The position numbers and the translations under genes were made by a program. From Streptomyces mangrovisoli (GTDB lineage Bacteria; Actinomycetota; Actinomycetes; Streptomycetales; Streptomycetaceae): a stretch of DNA of 64,000 bases. The notes beneath the pieces were generated by a model. That model ran no database searches and was not told where the DNA came from. It worked only from the letters and a program-made list of their open reading frames with translations. Positions within the stretch are counted from its first letter, which is position 1, and the number at the start of each line of letters is the position of its first letter. Below are positions 33,133 to 39,820 of the stretch, one piece after another. The stretch is taken from NCBI RefSeq assembly GCF_000974985.2, contig NZ_LAVA02000039.1, positions 23,919 to 87,918 of the forward strand. The letters are read 5' to 3'.

Positions 33133-33374
33133 GCACTGTCACCCAAGAGACCGCGTTACAACCTTCGCTGCCGGTTCAAGCCCCGGCTGCGCACGCGGCC
33201 ACCGGTCAAGGGCGATGTCTCCGGCGGGGGATCGGCCGGCACCGGGTGGGAGGGAGCGCCATTCCCGGCCGCGGGGCCATCCTGGCGAGCGTTTAGGAGC
33301 TCCCATCCGGCCGGTCGGATACCGGGTGTACCTGAGTATGTTGGCAACCTCAAGCTGACAGATGGGGTGGGCCC
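33133..33374. other. Intergenic region without recognised gene
   Basis: 242 bp between the divergent SUKH gene and the 130-residue gene. Composition drops in G+C near 33325-33365 (GAGTATGTTGGCAACCTCAAG), probably the promoter side of the plus-strand gene. No ORF, repeat or hairpin stands out. Confidence 0.4.
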
Positions 33375-33767
33375 ATGCAGATCGCCGGAGTGGACCTGTA
33401 CGTCAACAATCCGATCATGGCTTTGGGGTCCCCGGACTGGATCCGCGACGACTTGGCGCTGGAGGGGACTCCCGCTGCGTCCTCTGATACGCACGTCCTC
33501 GTGCGCGTTCAAGCGCAGGTCGTTCTGATAAAGGTCCGGCTGTTCATGGACCACGGTCAGGGTGTCGCCGCCGATCCCTCGTTCACCACAGTCTTTGACG
33601 GGTCCCTCTACTTGGCCGACCGGCGTTTCGTGATCGGTGACGTGCTGGGAGAGAGCCGGTTCGTCAAGTACATCGGTGGACCTCAGCAGTGGCGAGTACG
33701 GGTCGCAGTTGATGACCCAAAGGGGTACGCGCGTGCTGCCGACGTAGTCCTCTGCGCTGAGGAGTAG
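33375..33767 (+). CDS. Hypothetical protein, possible immunity/accessory factor
   Basis: 130 residues from the ATG at 33375 (GGGGTGG upstream). Mixed alpha/beta composition, no signal peptide, no Cys except near the C-terminus (VVLCAEE). Phrases such as MQIAGVDLYVNNPIMALGSPDW and FDGSLYLADRRFVIGDVLGESRFVKY look like a compact beta domain. No family recognised. Its codon usage is less GC3-biased than the core genes, and its place among SUKH, DUF7660 and Imm35-like genes suggests it belongs to the same accessory cluster. Confidence 0.7.
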   Translation: MQIAGVDLYVNNPIMALGSPDWIRDDLALEGTPAASSDTHVLVRVQAQVVLIKVRLFMDHGQGVAADPSFTTVFDGSLYLADRRFVIGDVLGESRFVKYIGGPQQWRVRVAVDDPKGYARAADVVLCAEE

Positions 33768-33986
33768 AGATGCATCGGCTGACATCAGCGGCTGACACCA
33801 ACAATCACGAACGGCAGCGATCGGCGCTGAACTTCAGTGAATGATCGGCTGAGGTGTGGCCCCGGTCGAGCACAGTCGACAGGCCACCGTGACCGACCTG
33901 ACAAGGATGAGGGCAGATTGCAAGGCCGACGTGGAGCCGTCGCCAATCGACGGACGGCACCAGGTCGACCACGCTACGGTCCAGCC

Positions 33987-34247
33987 ATGTCGAACGATGC
34001 ACTCGATCCCTTCAAGGAAGTCATGACGCGAGAGTCCCTCGCCGCCATGATCCACGGCCTCTGCGACGATTTTCACCGACGGGGCGAGGAGTGGGAGAAC
34101 CGCACCGTGGAGGATTACCTAGGTGCGCTCGCCGCGTGGATCACGGACTCGCCCGGCTCGTACCGGTACCTCGGCGAAGAGATGCCGCCGGACGGCGACT
34201 GGACGTTCTTCGCGCGGGCCCTCAGCGCAGCCGTCGTGTACGAGTAG
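33987..34247 (+). CDS. DUF7660-like small protein
   Basis: 86 residues from the ATG at 33987; the frame is open earlier but the upstream part reads as Arg-rich shadow. The sequence MSNDALDPFKEVMTRESLAAMIHGLCDDF, then WENRTVEDYLGALAAWI and DWTFFARALSAAVVYE, matches the pattern of DUF7660 proteins (WENxTLxDYLxALxAWL ... W..FAxALxAAxxYE), which occur among toxin-immunity genes. Function unknown. A poor ribosome site precedes it. Confidence 0.7.
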   Translation: MSNDALDPFKEVMTRESLAAMIHGLCDDFHRRGEEWENRTVEDYLGALAAWITDSPGSYRYLGEEMPPDGDWTFFARALSAAVVYE

Positions 34248-34309
34248 CCGAAGGGCCGTGCCACTCTCGTGTCAGAACGGACGGGGCCCCACGGGGAACC
34301 ACGGTACGG

Positions 34310-34684
34310 CACGACACCCAGTACCAGACGCGCCCGAGACTGCAAAGTCTCTTCGAGTACGACCTTCACATCCTGCGTGTAGAAGACTTGCCGTTCGGAT
34401 GGATCTTCTACTGGGGGGCGGTCTGGGATGGTCAGAACGGACCGCGCCCTCGGTTGGGAGGCAACGGTCCCTTCCTCGTGGATCGTGAGAACGAACGGTT
34501 GATCCGAACAGCCACCAGCGTCCCCGTCGCCCGTCAGATCGCCGACTATGAACGCCGGCTGCGACGCGAGGCTCACGCCCGGAATCTGGCAGCGAGGCAA
34601 GCCGTACAGCAGCGCGGTACAGCAACCTCAGCGACTGCCCCCGCCCGTCGGCGTCCTTCAGAGGCCTGGGAGCAACCGGAATGA
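34310..34684 (+). CDS. Imm35/YrhB-like protein, start unresolved
   Basis: The frame ending at 34684 encodes LQSLFEYDLHILRVEDLPFGWIFYWGA, then GGNGPFLVDRENERLIRTATSVPVARQIADYERRLRREA. The PFGWIFYW...GNGPFLVDRE pattern is that of Imm35/YrhB immunity proteins. In this frame I find no ATG or GTG between the DUF7660-like gene and the conserved region; the listed left boundary is only where convincing sequence begins. Either an unusual start is used or the 5' end is damaged. The C-terminus is low in structure (QQRGTATSATAPARRR). It follows the DUF7660-like gene by about 60 nt. Confidence 0.55.
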   Translation, partial: HDTQYQTRPRLQSLFEYDLHILRVEDLPFGWIFYWGAVWDGQNGPRPRLGGNGPFLVDRENERLIRTATSVPVARQIADYERRLRREAHARNLAARQAVQQRGTATSATAPARRRPSEAWEQPE

Positions 34685-34709
34685 CCGTCGTTGACCGGAC
34701 TGGCTGGAG

Positions 34710-34727
34710 CTACGGATCAGAAGGTTG
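34710..34727. other. 18-nt match to a tRNA-Arg(ACG) anticodon arm
   Basis: CTACGGATCAGAAGGTTG equals, from memory, the anticodon arm and following bases of actinobacterial tRNA-Arg(ACG). The rest of the tRNA is absent, so this is not a gene. Integrative elements often leave such 3'-half tRNA fragments as attachment-site cores; here it lies at the right end of the accessory zone. No integrase or second copy was found in the window. Confidence 0.35.
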
Positions 34728-35222
34728 TGAAGGGGGGTGGGTGCGGAGCCATTCGGCATCCCGGGACCCAGTGGTCCGGGGACCCCTATCCGGCCACCCC
34801 CCTTGGCCGCCGTGTTCTTCACCGAGAGCAGCGAACCGGCTCATCTCTGCCACGGAAGCCAACAGCCTCCACTGACAGCGGCCTTGTCCCTGACCGGCAC
34901 CCCGGCAGACGTGCCACAACCGTGCCAGGCCGCGCGGGAAGCCACGGGGAACACCGGGGAACGCAAGCCGCTGACGCCAGCCGTCGAAACCGTTGCGTCG
35001 CCGGTCAGCCCAGCAACCGCCACCAAGAAACACAGGCTTGCCAAGCGAATGCCTCAGGGTTCGTCATCTCGCTTCGGCCGCCGTGATGTGCTCTGGTCGA
35101 CGGCATTGGGTCGCATCCACAGGGCGGCCCCAGCTCATCGCGCGCCTCTGGACTCCCGGGACACGCCGAGGGCGGCGACCTCGCGAGCTCCGCCGCCGTT
35201 TCCCCTCAGGCATCTCGGCAGG
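34728..35222. other. Intergenic region, no gene seen
   Basis: About 495 bp between the Imm35-like gene and the end of the pirin gene. Several open frames cross it, but none has a codon bias or protein-like sequence that convinces me. No terminator-strength hairpin was noticed. Confidence 0.4.
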
Positions 35223-36188
35223 TCAGCGCACCCTCCCCCGCGGCTTCAGCGGCAACGGGGGAAGCTCGGGGGCCGGCAGCGGGGCGCCGTCGTAGCCCTT
35301 CACCTCGCCGAAGCGGGTGCCCTCCATCCAGTCGGCGCGGGCCTGTTCGATCTCCTGTTGGGTGCGGCCGATCCAGTTCCAGAACATGATCAGTTCCTCG
35401 TCGAACGGCTCGCCGCCCAGGAGCATCAGCGCGGCGTCCGAGTCGGCGCGCAGCGGGAGTTCGGCGCGACCGCAGCCGAGGTAGAGCATCGAGCCGGGCA
35501 GGACGGGCACGCCGTCGACGTGGGCCTCGCCGGACATGGACAGGACCGCGTACTCGAAGTCCGGTTCCAGCGGCAGGCGTACGTCCGCTCCGGCGGCCAG
35601 CGCGAGGTCGGCGCCGACGATCGGGGTGTACGTCGTACCGGGCGAGGTCGCGCCGTCGAGGCCGCCCAGGATCAGGGTGGCGTGCAGGCCCGGCGCGGTG
35701 ACCACCGGCAGGTCGGCGTGGTGCTCGAAGTGCGGGTCGGTGTGGCGGTGGGTGTCCGGCAGGGCGACCCAGAGCTGCGCGCCGTGCAGGAGCCGGGCGT
35801 GCGGCCGGGGGCTCTCCTCCGCATGGCTGATCGCCCGGCCGGAGGTCATCAGGCCGAGTTCACGCGGACGGATGGTCTGGAGACTGCCGGTCGAGTCGCG
35901 GTGCAGGACCTCGCCCTCGTGCAGCCAGCTCACCGTCTGCAGGCCCATGTGGGGGTGCGGGGGCACCTGCATCCCCGGCTCGTCGGCGATGTCGTCGGGG
36001 CCATAGTGATCGACGAAGCACCAGGCGCCGACCATGCGGCGGCCCAGGTTGGGCAGCAGCCGACGGACCTCGGTGGACTCGCCGAGCTGGACGCGGCGCG
36101 GGCTGAGGAGCTCGCGCACCGGCTCCGCCACCACGAAGCCACGGCCGCCGCACACCGCGGGCACGGCCTCGCGATCAAGATTGCTCAT
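35223..36188 (-). CDS. Pirin family protein
   Basis: 321 residues. The N-terminal cupin has the metal-binding motif PHPHMGLQTV (near residues 77-86) and a second His/Glu pair in GRAISHAEES; the C-terminal cupin lacks obvious ligands. Opening sequence (RRVQLGESTEVRRLLPNLGRRMVGAWCFVDHYGP) is typical of pirins. These Fe-binding proteins act as redox-sensitive regulators or quercetinases. It is divergent from a MarR gene with a perfect inverted repeat between them, so expression is probably MarR-controlled, perhaps by quinone or oxidative signals. Confidence 0.93.
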   Translation of the reverse strand: MSNLDREAVPAVCGGRGFVVAEPVRELLSPRRVQLGESTEVRRLLPNLGRRMVGAWCFVDHYGPDDIADEPGMQVPPHPHMGLQTVSWLHEGEVLHRDSTGSLQTIRPRELGLMTSGRAISHAEESPRPHARLLHGAQLWVALPDTHRHTDPHFEHHADLPVVTAPGLHATLILGGLDGATSPGTTYTPIVGADLALAAGADVRLPLEPDFEYAVLSMSGEAHVDGVPVLPGSMLYLGCGRAELPLRADSDAALMLLGGEPFDEELIMFWNWIGRTQQEIEQARADWMEGTRFGEVKGYDGAPLPAPELPPLPLKPRGRVR

Positions 36189-36269
36189 GGCGACAACCTA
36201 GTCCCGTCCGGGCCCTCTCGTCAGTCGCTCGTCCGGCCGTCCACGTTCACACGCGGATTTAATAGCCAT

Positions 36270-36288
36270 GTACATAGTAGCCATGTAC
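36270..36288. promoter_or_regulatory. Inverted repeat GTACAT-N7-ATGTAC
   Basis: Perfect 6-nt arms, 11 bp before the MarR ATG, overlapping an 11-bp direct repeat TAGCCATGTAC (36263, 36278). Likely the autoregulatory MarR operator, also covering the divergent pirin promoter. TACTGT at 36286-36291 could be a -10 box giving a leaderless MarR mRNA. Confidence 0.6.
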
Positions 36289-36298
36289 TGTATCTGTC

Positions 36299-36895
36299 AT
36301 GAGTACGGCACCCGAGGGCGCGACGCCCGGTTTCCTGGTCTGGCGGCTGTCCATGAAGTGGCGCGTCGCGGTGGACCGCGCGGTGGCCCCGCTGGGGCTG
36401 ACCCACGCGCAGTACTCCCTGGTGGCGTCCTTGTACGGCATGCAGCGCTCCGGCCTGCGGCCCAGCCAGCGCCGCCTGGCCGACCACACCGGGCTGGAGC
36501 CCCTGTACGTCTCGAAACTGGCCCGCGCTCTGGAGTCCGCCGGGCTCGTGGAACGCACCCGGGACCCGAAGGACCCGCGCGCCGTCCAGCTCACCCTGAC
36601 CGAGCAGGGCCGCGACACCACCAAGCAGGCGATCGGTGTCGTGCAGGGGCTGCTGGGGCAGTTGCTGGCGCCGCTGGGCGGCCTGGACAGCGTGCGCACC
36701 AAGGAGTTCACCCGCGAGCTGACCACCTTGCTCGACGCGCCTCTTGATCCGTTCAGCGCACCGCTTGATCTCTCCAACGCATCTCCTGACCCCTCCAACG
36801 CATCTCCTGATCCCTCCGGCGCACCTCTCGATCCGTACACCGCACCTCTCGATCCGTCCACCGGTAGCAATGAGCACGAGAAGGAGCAGTCATGA
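36299..36895 (+). CDS. MarR family regulator with repetitive C-terminal tail
   Basis: 198 residues. The winged helix spans about 12-115: LTHAQYSLVASLYGMQRSG, RRLADHTGLEPLYVSKLARALESAGLVERT, DPRAVQLTLTEQG. Residues 145-190 are a Pro/Asp/Ser tail of degenerate pentamers (APLDP, ASPDPS) seldom seen in MarR proteins. No ribosome site precedes the ATG, and a -10-like TACTGT lies 7 nt upstream, so it may be leaderless. The TGA overlaps the ATG of the next gene, and the divergent neighbour is the pirin gene. Confidence 0.88.
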   Translation: MSTAPEGATPGFLVWRLSMKWRVAVDRAVAPLGLTHAQYSLVASLYGMQRSGLRPSQRRLADHTGLEPLYVSKLARALESAGLVERTRDPKDPRAVQLTLTEQGRDTTKQAIGVVQGLLGQLLAPLGGLDSVRTKEFTRELTTLLDAPLDPFSAPLDLSNASPDPSNASPDPSGAPLDPYTAPLDPSTGSNEHEKEQS

Positions 36896-37371
36896 CCACT
36901 CACACCTCCCCCGTCGCACCCATCGCACCCGTCACCGACGCCCCCGCCGCCGACAGCCGCATGCTCGGCCTCGCCCACTACGCCGCGCGGGCGGTGCAGG
37001 AGAAGGTCCTCGCCGGCCGTGGCGTCACCTTCGAGCAGCTGCTGACCCTGCGGCCCGTCGCCCAGGCCGACGTGCCCGTCGCGGCGGACGACGTCGTCGC
37101 CCGGACCGCCGGGGCCCTCAAGACCGGCGAGGCGGCCATTCGGACCGTCGTCGCGGAGCTGGTCGGCCAGGGACTGCTGGCAGCCGACGGGCCGCTGCTG
37201 CGGCCGACGGACGCGGGCCGGACGCTCTACGCCGAGGTCAGCGCCGAGACCGCCGTGATCGCCGCCCGCATCTACGCGGACATCCCGGCCGAGGATCTGC
37301 TGGCCGCCGGCCGCGTACTGGCTACCATCACGGCGCGGGCCGAGGCCGAGCTGGCGGCGCTCTCCGCCTGA
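36892..37371 (+). CDS. Winged-helix (MarR-like) protein co-translated with MarR
   Basis: 159 residues starting inside the previous stop codon (ATGA). A disordered Pro/Ala start is followed by LAHYAARAVQEKVLAGRGVTFEQLLTLR and GALKTGEAAIRTVVAELVGQGLLAADGPLLRPTDAGR, a divergent MarR/winged-helix fold lacking an evident strong recognition helix. It may form a heterodimer with the upstream MarR or sequester it. No enzyme motif is seen. Confidence 0.78.
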   Translation: MTTHTSPVAPIAPVTDAPAADSRMLGLAHYAARAVQEKVLAGRGVTFEQLLTLRPVAQADVPVAADDVVARTAGALKTGEAAIRTVVAELVGQGLLAADGPLLRPTDAGRTLYAEVSAETAVIAARIYADIPAEDLLAAGRVLATITARAEAELAALSA

Positions 37372-37467
37372 CCTCCCCGCATCACCCGCACCACCCCGCC
37401 CCTCTCCGCATCACCTCGATCCGACCAGCCCCGCCTCCCGCTCGACGGCCACCCCTCCCGATTCGGT

Positions 37468-37493
37468 GGAATATTCAACAACCTCCGCCGGTT
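37468..37493 (+). promoter_or_regulatory. SigR-type promoter GGAAT-N18-GTT
   Basis: GGAAT at 37468-37472, exactly 18 nt, then GTT at 37491-37493, 22 nt before the TPR gene start. This is the consensus for the thiol-oxidative-stress sigma factor SigR of Streptomyces. Confidence 0.75.
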
Positions 37494-37514
37494 CCCACCG
37501 TCGAAGGAGGCCAC

Positions 37515-37862
37515 GTGAACACGACGTACTACGACCACGGGACACCGGCGGAGCGCTGGGAGCGAGCGCTGCTGTTCTTCGACGCCAAGGACTACGCGGG
37601 CGCCGCGCGCGTGCTGGTCGGGCTGGTCGAGGAGGCGCCGGAGCAGACCGGCCCGCGTCTGCTGCTGGCCCGCGCCTACTACCACTCCGCCCAACTGGGC
37701 CGCGCCGAGACCCAGTTGCGCACCATCGTGGAACGCGACCCGGTGGAGCACTACGCCCGGCTGATGCTGGGCCGCACCCTCCAGCGCCAGGGCCGCCACG
37801 ACGAGGCCGCGTCCCATCTGCGGATCGCGTCGGCGTTGGCGGGCGACTTCGACCGCGTCTGA
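37515..37862 (+). CDS. Small tetratricopeptide-repeat protein
   Basis: 115 residues from the GTG at 37515, preceded by GAAGGAGG. It is nearly all TPR: RWERALLFFDAKDYAGAARVLVGLVEEAPEQ, LLLARAYYHSAQLGRAETQLRTIVERDP and LMLGRTLQRQGRHDEAASHLRIASAL give three repeats (quoted in parts). No Cys. It would serve as a protein-interaction module. A SigR-type promoter just upstream places it among disulfide-stress genes, although the target partner is unknown. A perfect 16-bp terminator follows. Confidence 0.85.
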   Translation: MNTTYYDHGTPAERWERALLFFDAKDYAGAARVLVGLVEEAPEQTGPRLLLARAYYHSAQLGRAETQLRTIVERDPVEHYARLMLGRTLQRQGRHDEAASHLRIASALAGDFDRV

Positions 37863-37887
37863 CGCCACCCGAGCCCCGTCATCACCT

Positions 37888-37923
37888 TCAGGGCCCGACC
37901 CCCTCCCGGGGGTCGGGCCCTGA
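37888..37923 (+). terminator. Terminator of the TPR gene, 16-bp stem
   Basis: TCAGGGCCCGACCCCC (37888-37903) and GGGGGTCGGGCCCTGA (37908-37923) pair perfectly around TCCC. 37924-38204 then holds no gene; an AT-richer stretch near 38078-38125 is the probable promoter region of the VTC operon. Confidence 0.85.
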
Positions 37924-38204
37924 CGCATGCGGCATGCCCCCCTCGCACGCCCCCGTGCTCGCACGCCCGTTCCCCGCAGGCCCTTTCCTCGTGTGCGATG
38001 ACGAACGCGCACACATCCGGCCGTCCCACGGAATTCCCCGCAGAACGCCGCACCCGCCCCCAAGACGTCGTCCGTCACCTTTCGTTAACCCTTGCGCCAC
38101 TTCTGAGACTACTGAAATACACCCGCGATTCTCACTCCCCTCTCATGCGCAGTTGGTTGCGTATGCGATGCCGGTCGGTCCGCAACGTACGAGCGAGGAG
38201 GCGC

Positions 38205-39146
38205 ATGGTGTTCCTGTCCAAGGCAAGGGCGGCGCGCAGAGGCCGGGGCGTCGAGCCCTGTCCGGACGACACTGCGGATCAGGTGGTCGAGGAACCGCTG
38301 CATGTGGCCAGCCGGCTGCACGCGTTCAACCGGTTCGAGCTCAAGTACCTGGTCCCGGTGGAGCAGGCGGCCGACATCCGGGACGAACTGGCCGAGCGGA
38401 TGGACCAGGACCTCCACAGCCCGGTCGGCGGCTACGGCGTGTGGAGCCTCTACTACGACTCCCCCGATCTGCGCTTCTACTGGGAGAAGGTCGAGGGCCT
38501 GAAGTTCCGCCGCAAGCTGCGCGTGCGGCACTACGGCGATCCCGACGGCGTCACCGACGCCACCCCGGTCTGCGTGGAGATCAAGCAGCGCGTGAACCGG
38601 GTCACCCAGAAGCGGCGGATCACCCTGCCCTACGACGTGGCGCGCCAACTCTGCGACGAGCGGCAGATGGTGGACCACTCCCCACGCGAGAGCGCCTTCA
38701 TCCAGGAGGTCCTCGAACTCGTGGTCCGGCTGAACCTGCGGCCCACCGCGATGACCGGGTACCAGCGCGAGGCCCTGGTCGGACGGGCCGCCGACACCGG
38801 GCTGCGGGTCACCTTCGACCGCCGAGTCCGGGGCCGGGACCGGGACTTCCACTTCGGGACACCGAAGCCGGAGAACCGGTTCACCCTCCCACCGCACCTG
38901 TCGGTCATGGAGATCAAGGTCAACGAGCGCACCCCGCACTGGATCACCGACCTGGCCGCGCGCCGCAACCTCGATCTCATCCGGGTCTCGAAGTACGTGC
39001 AGTCCATCGAGACCTTCGGCCTGGCACCCCGTTCGGTCTTCCACGTCCCCGAGACGTACGGCCCGGCCGCCACCCCCACCGAAGAACCGCCGTCCGCGTG
39101 GCGGCCGACGCGGCAGTCCGCGTCGTTGAAGGCAGGAGCACAGTGA
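38205..39146 (+). CDS. VTC-domain (polyphosphate polymerase-type) protein
   Basis: 313 residues from the ATG at 38205 (GAGGAG upstream; the frame runs further left but without signals). VTC/CYTH-tunnel motifs: FNRFELKYLVP, WSLYYDSPDLRFYWEK, GLKFRRKLRVRHYG, VCVEIKQR and VMEIKVNERTP supply the Lys/Arg/Glu lining that binds phosphate chains and metal in yeast Vtc4. In bacteria the same domain occurs with DUF4956 and CotH partners, as here. The stop overlaps the DUF4956 start (GTGA). Its substrate (polyphosphate or another phosphorylated polymer) is inferred. Confidence 0.88.
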   Translation: MVFLSKARAARRGRGVEPCPDDTADQVVEEPLHVASRLHAFNRFELKYLVPVEQAADIRDELAERMDQDLHSPVGGYGVWSLYYDSPDLRFYWEKVEGLKFRRKLRVRHYGDPDGVTDATPVCVEIKQRVNRVTQKRRITLPYDVARQLCDERQMVDHSPRESAFIQEVLELVVRLNLRPTAMTGYQREALVGRAADTGLRVTFDRRVRGRDRDFHFGTPKPENRFTLPPHLSVMEIKVNERTPHWITDLAARRNLDLIRVSKYVQSIETFGLAPRSVFHVPETYGPAATPTEEPPSAWRPTRQSASLKAGAQ

Positions 39147-39820
39147 ACTTCGATCTCCAGGAACTCAGCGGCACGTTCAGCGTGACCGACGTCGCGGCAG
39201 CGATGGTGCTGTCGTTCGTCCTGTCCACCCTGATCGGTTACGTGTACCGGTACACGCACCGCAACGTCTCCTACAGCCAGTCCTACGTCCAGACGCTGGT
39301 CATCGTCGGCATGATCGTCGCGCTGATCATGCTGGTCGTCGGGTCCAACCTGGCTCGCGCCTTCTCGCTGGTCGGAGCGTTGTCCGTGGTCCGCTTCCGG
39401 AACGCGGTCAAGGAGACCAGGGATGTGGGCTTCATCTTCCTCGCCATGTCGATCGGCATGGCGTGCGGTGCCCGGTTCTACACGCTGGCCGCGGTCGGCG
39501 CGGTCATCATCTGCGCCGTCGTCGTCGTGATGTTCAAGTTCGACTGGTTCGCGCTGAACGTGCAGCGCCAGGTCGTCAAGGTCCAGGTGCCGGCCGGGGA
39601 CGACTACGCGCCGCAGATCAGGGACGTACTCATCAAGTACACCACCGAGTTCGAGCTGGTCAGCACCGAGACCATCCGCGGCGGCGCACTGACCGAGGTC
39701 TTCTACACGGTCCGGCTGAAGAAGGGCGCCGAACCCGCGGACATCGTGAGCGCGCTCCAGGAGCGGACGTCCGGCCAGCGGGTCACGATCCTGACCGGTT
39801 ACGACACCACGGACCTGTAA
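39143..39820 (+). CDS. DUF4956 membrane protein
   Basis: 225 residues from the GTG overlapping the VTC gene. Four membrane helices (VAAAMVLSFVLSTLIGYVY, TLVIVGMIVALIMLVVG, FIFLAMSIGMACGA, LAAVGAVIICAVVVVMF) precede a cytoplasmic C-terminal domain (about 135-225) with VQVPAGDDYAPQIRDVLIKYT. Between helices 2 and 3 lies the conserved FSLVGALSVVRFRNAVKETRD motif of DUF4956. It probably forms the membrane channel or anchor for the VTC enzyme. The stop overlaps the CotH start (TAATG). Confidence 0.9.
   Translation: MNFDLQELSGTFSVTDVAAAMVLSFVLSTLIGYVYRYTHRNVSYSQSYVQTLVIVGMIVALIMLVVGSNLARAFSLVGALSVVRFRNAVKETRDVGFIFLAMSIGMACGARFYTLAAVGAVIICAVVVVMFKFDWFALNVQRQVVKVQVPAGDDYAPQIRDVLIKYTTEFELVSTETIRGGALTEVFYTVRLKKGAEPADIVSALQERTSGQRVTILTGYDTTDL

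Noticed and set aside
34690..34760. Complete tRNA gene near 34,710
   Set aside because: Only the anticodon-arm part matches; acceptor, D and T arms cannot be drawn on either strand.
27300..35222. Intact integrative element or prophage covering the accessory zone
   Set aside because: No integrase, transposase, excisionase or structural gene was found, so only a decayed-island interpretation is offered.
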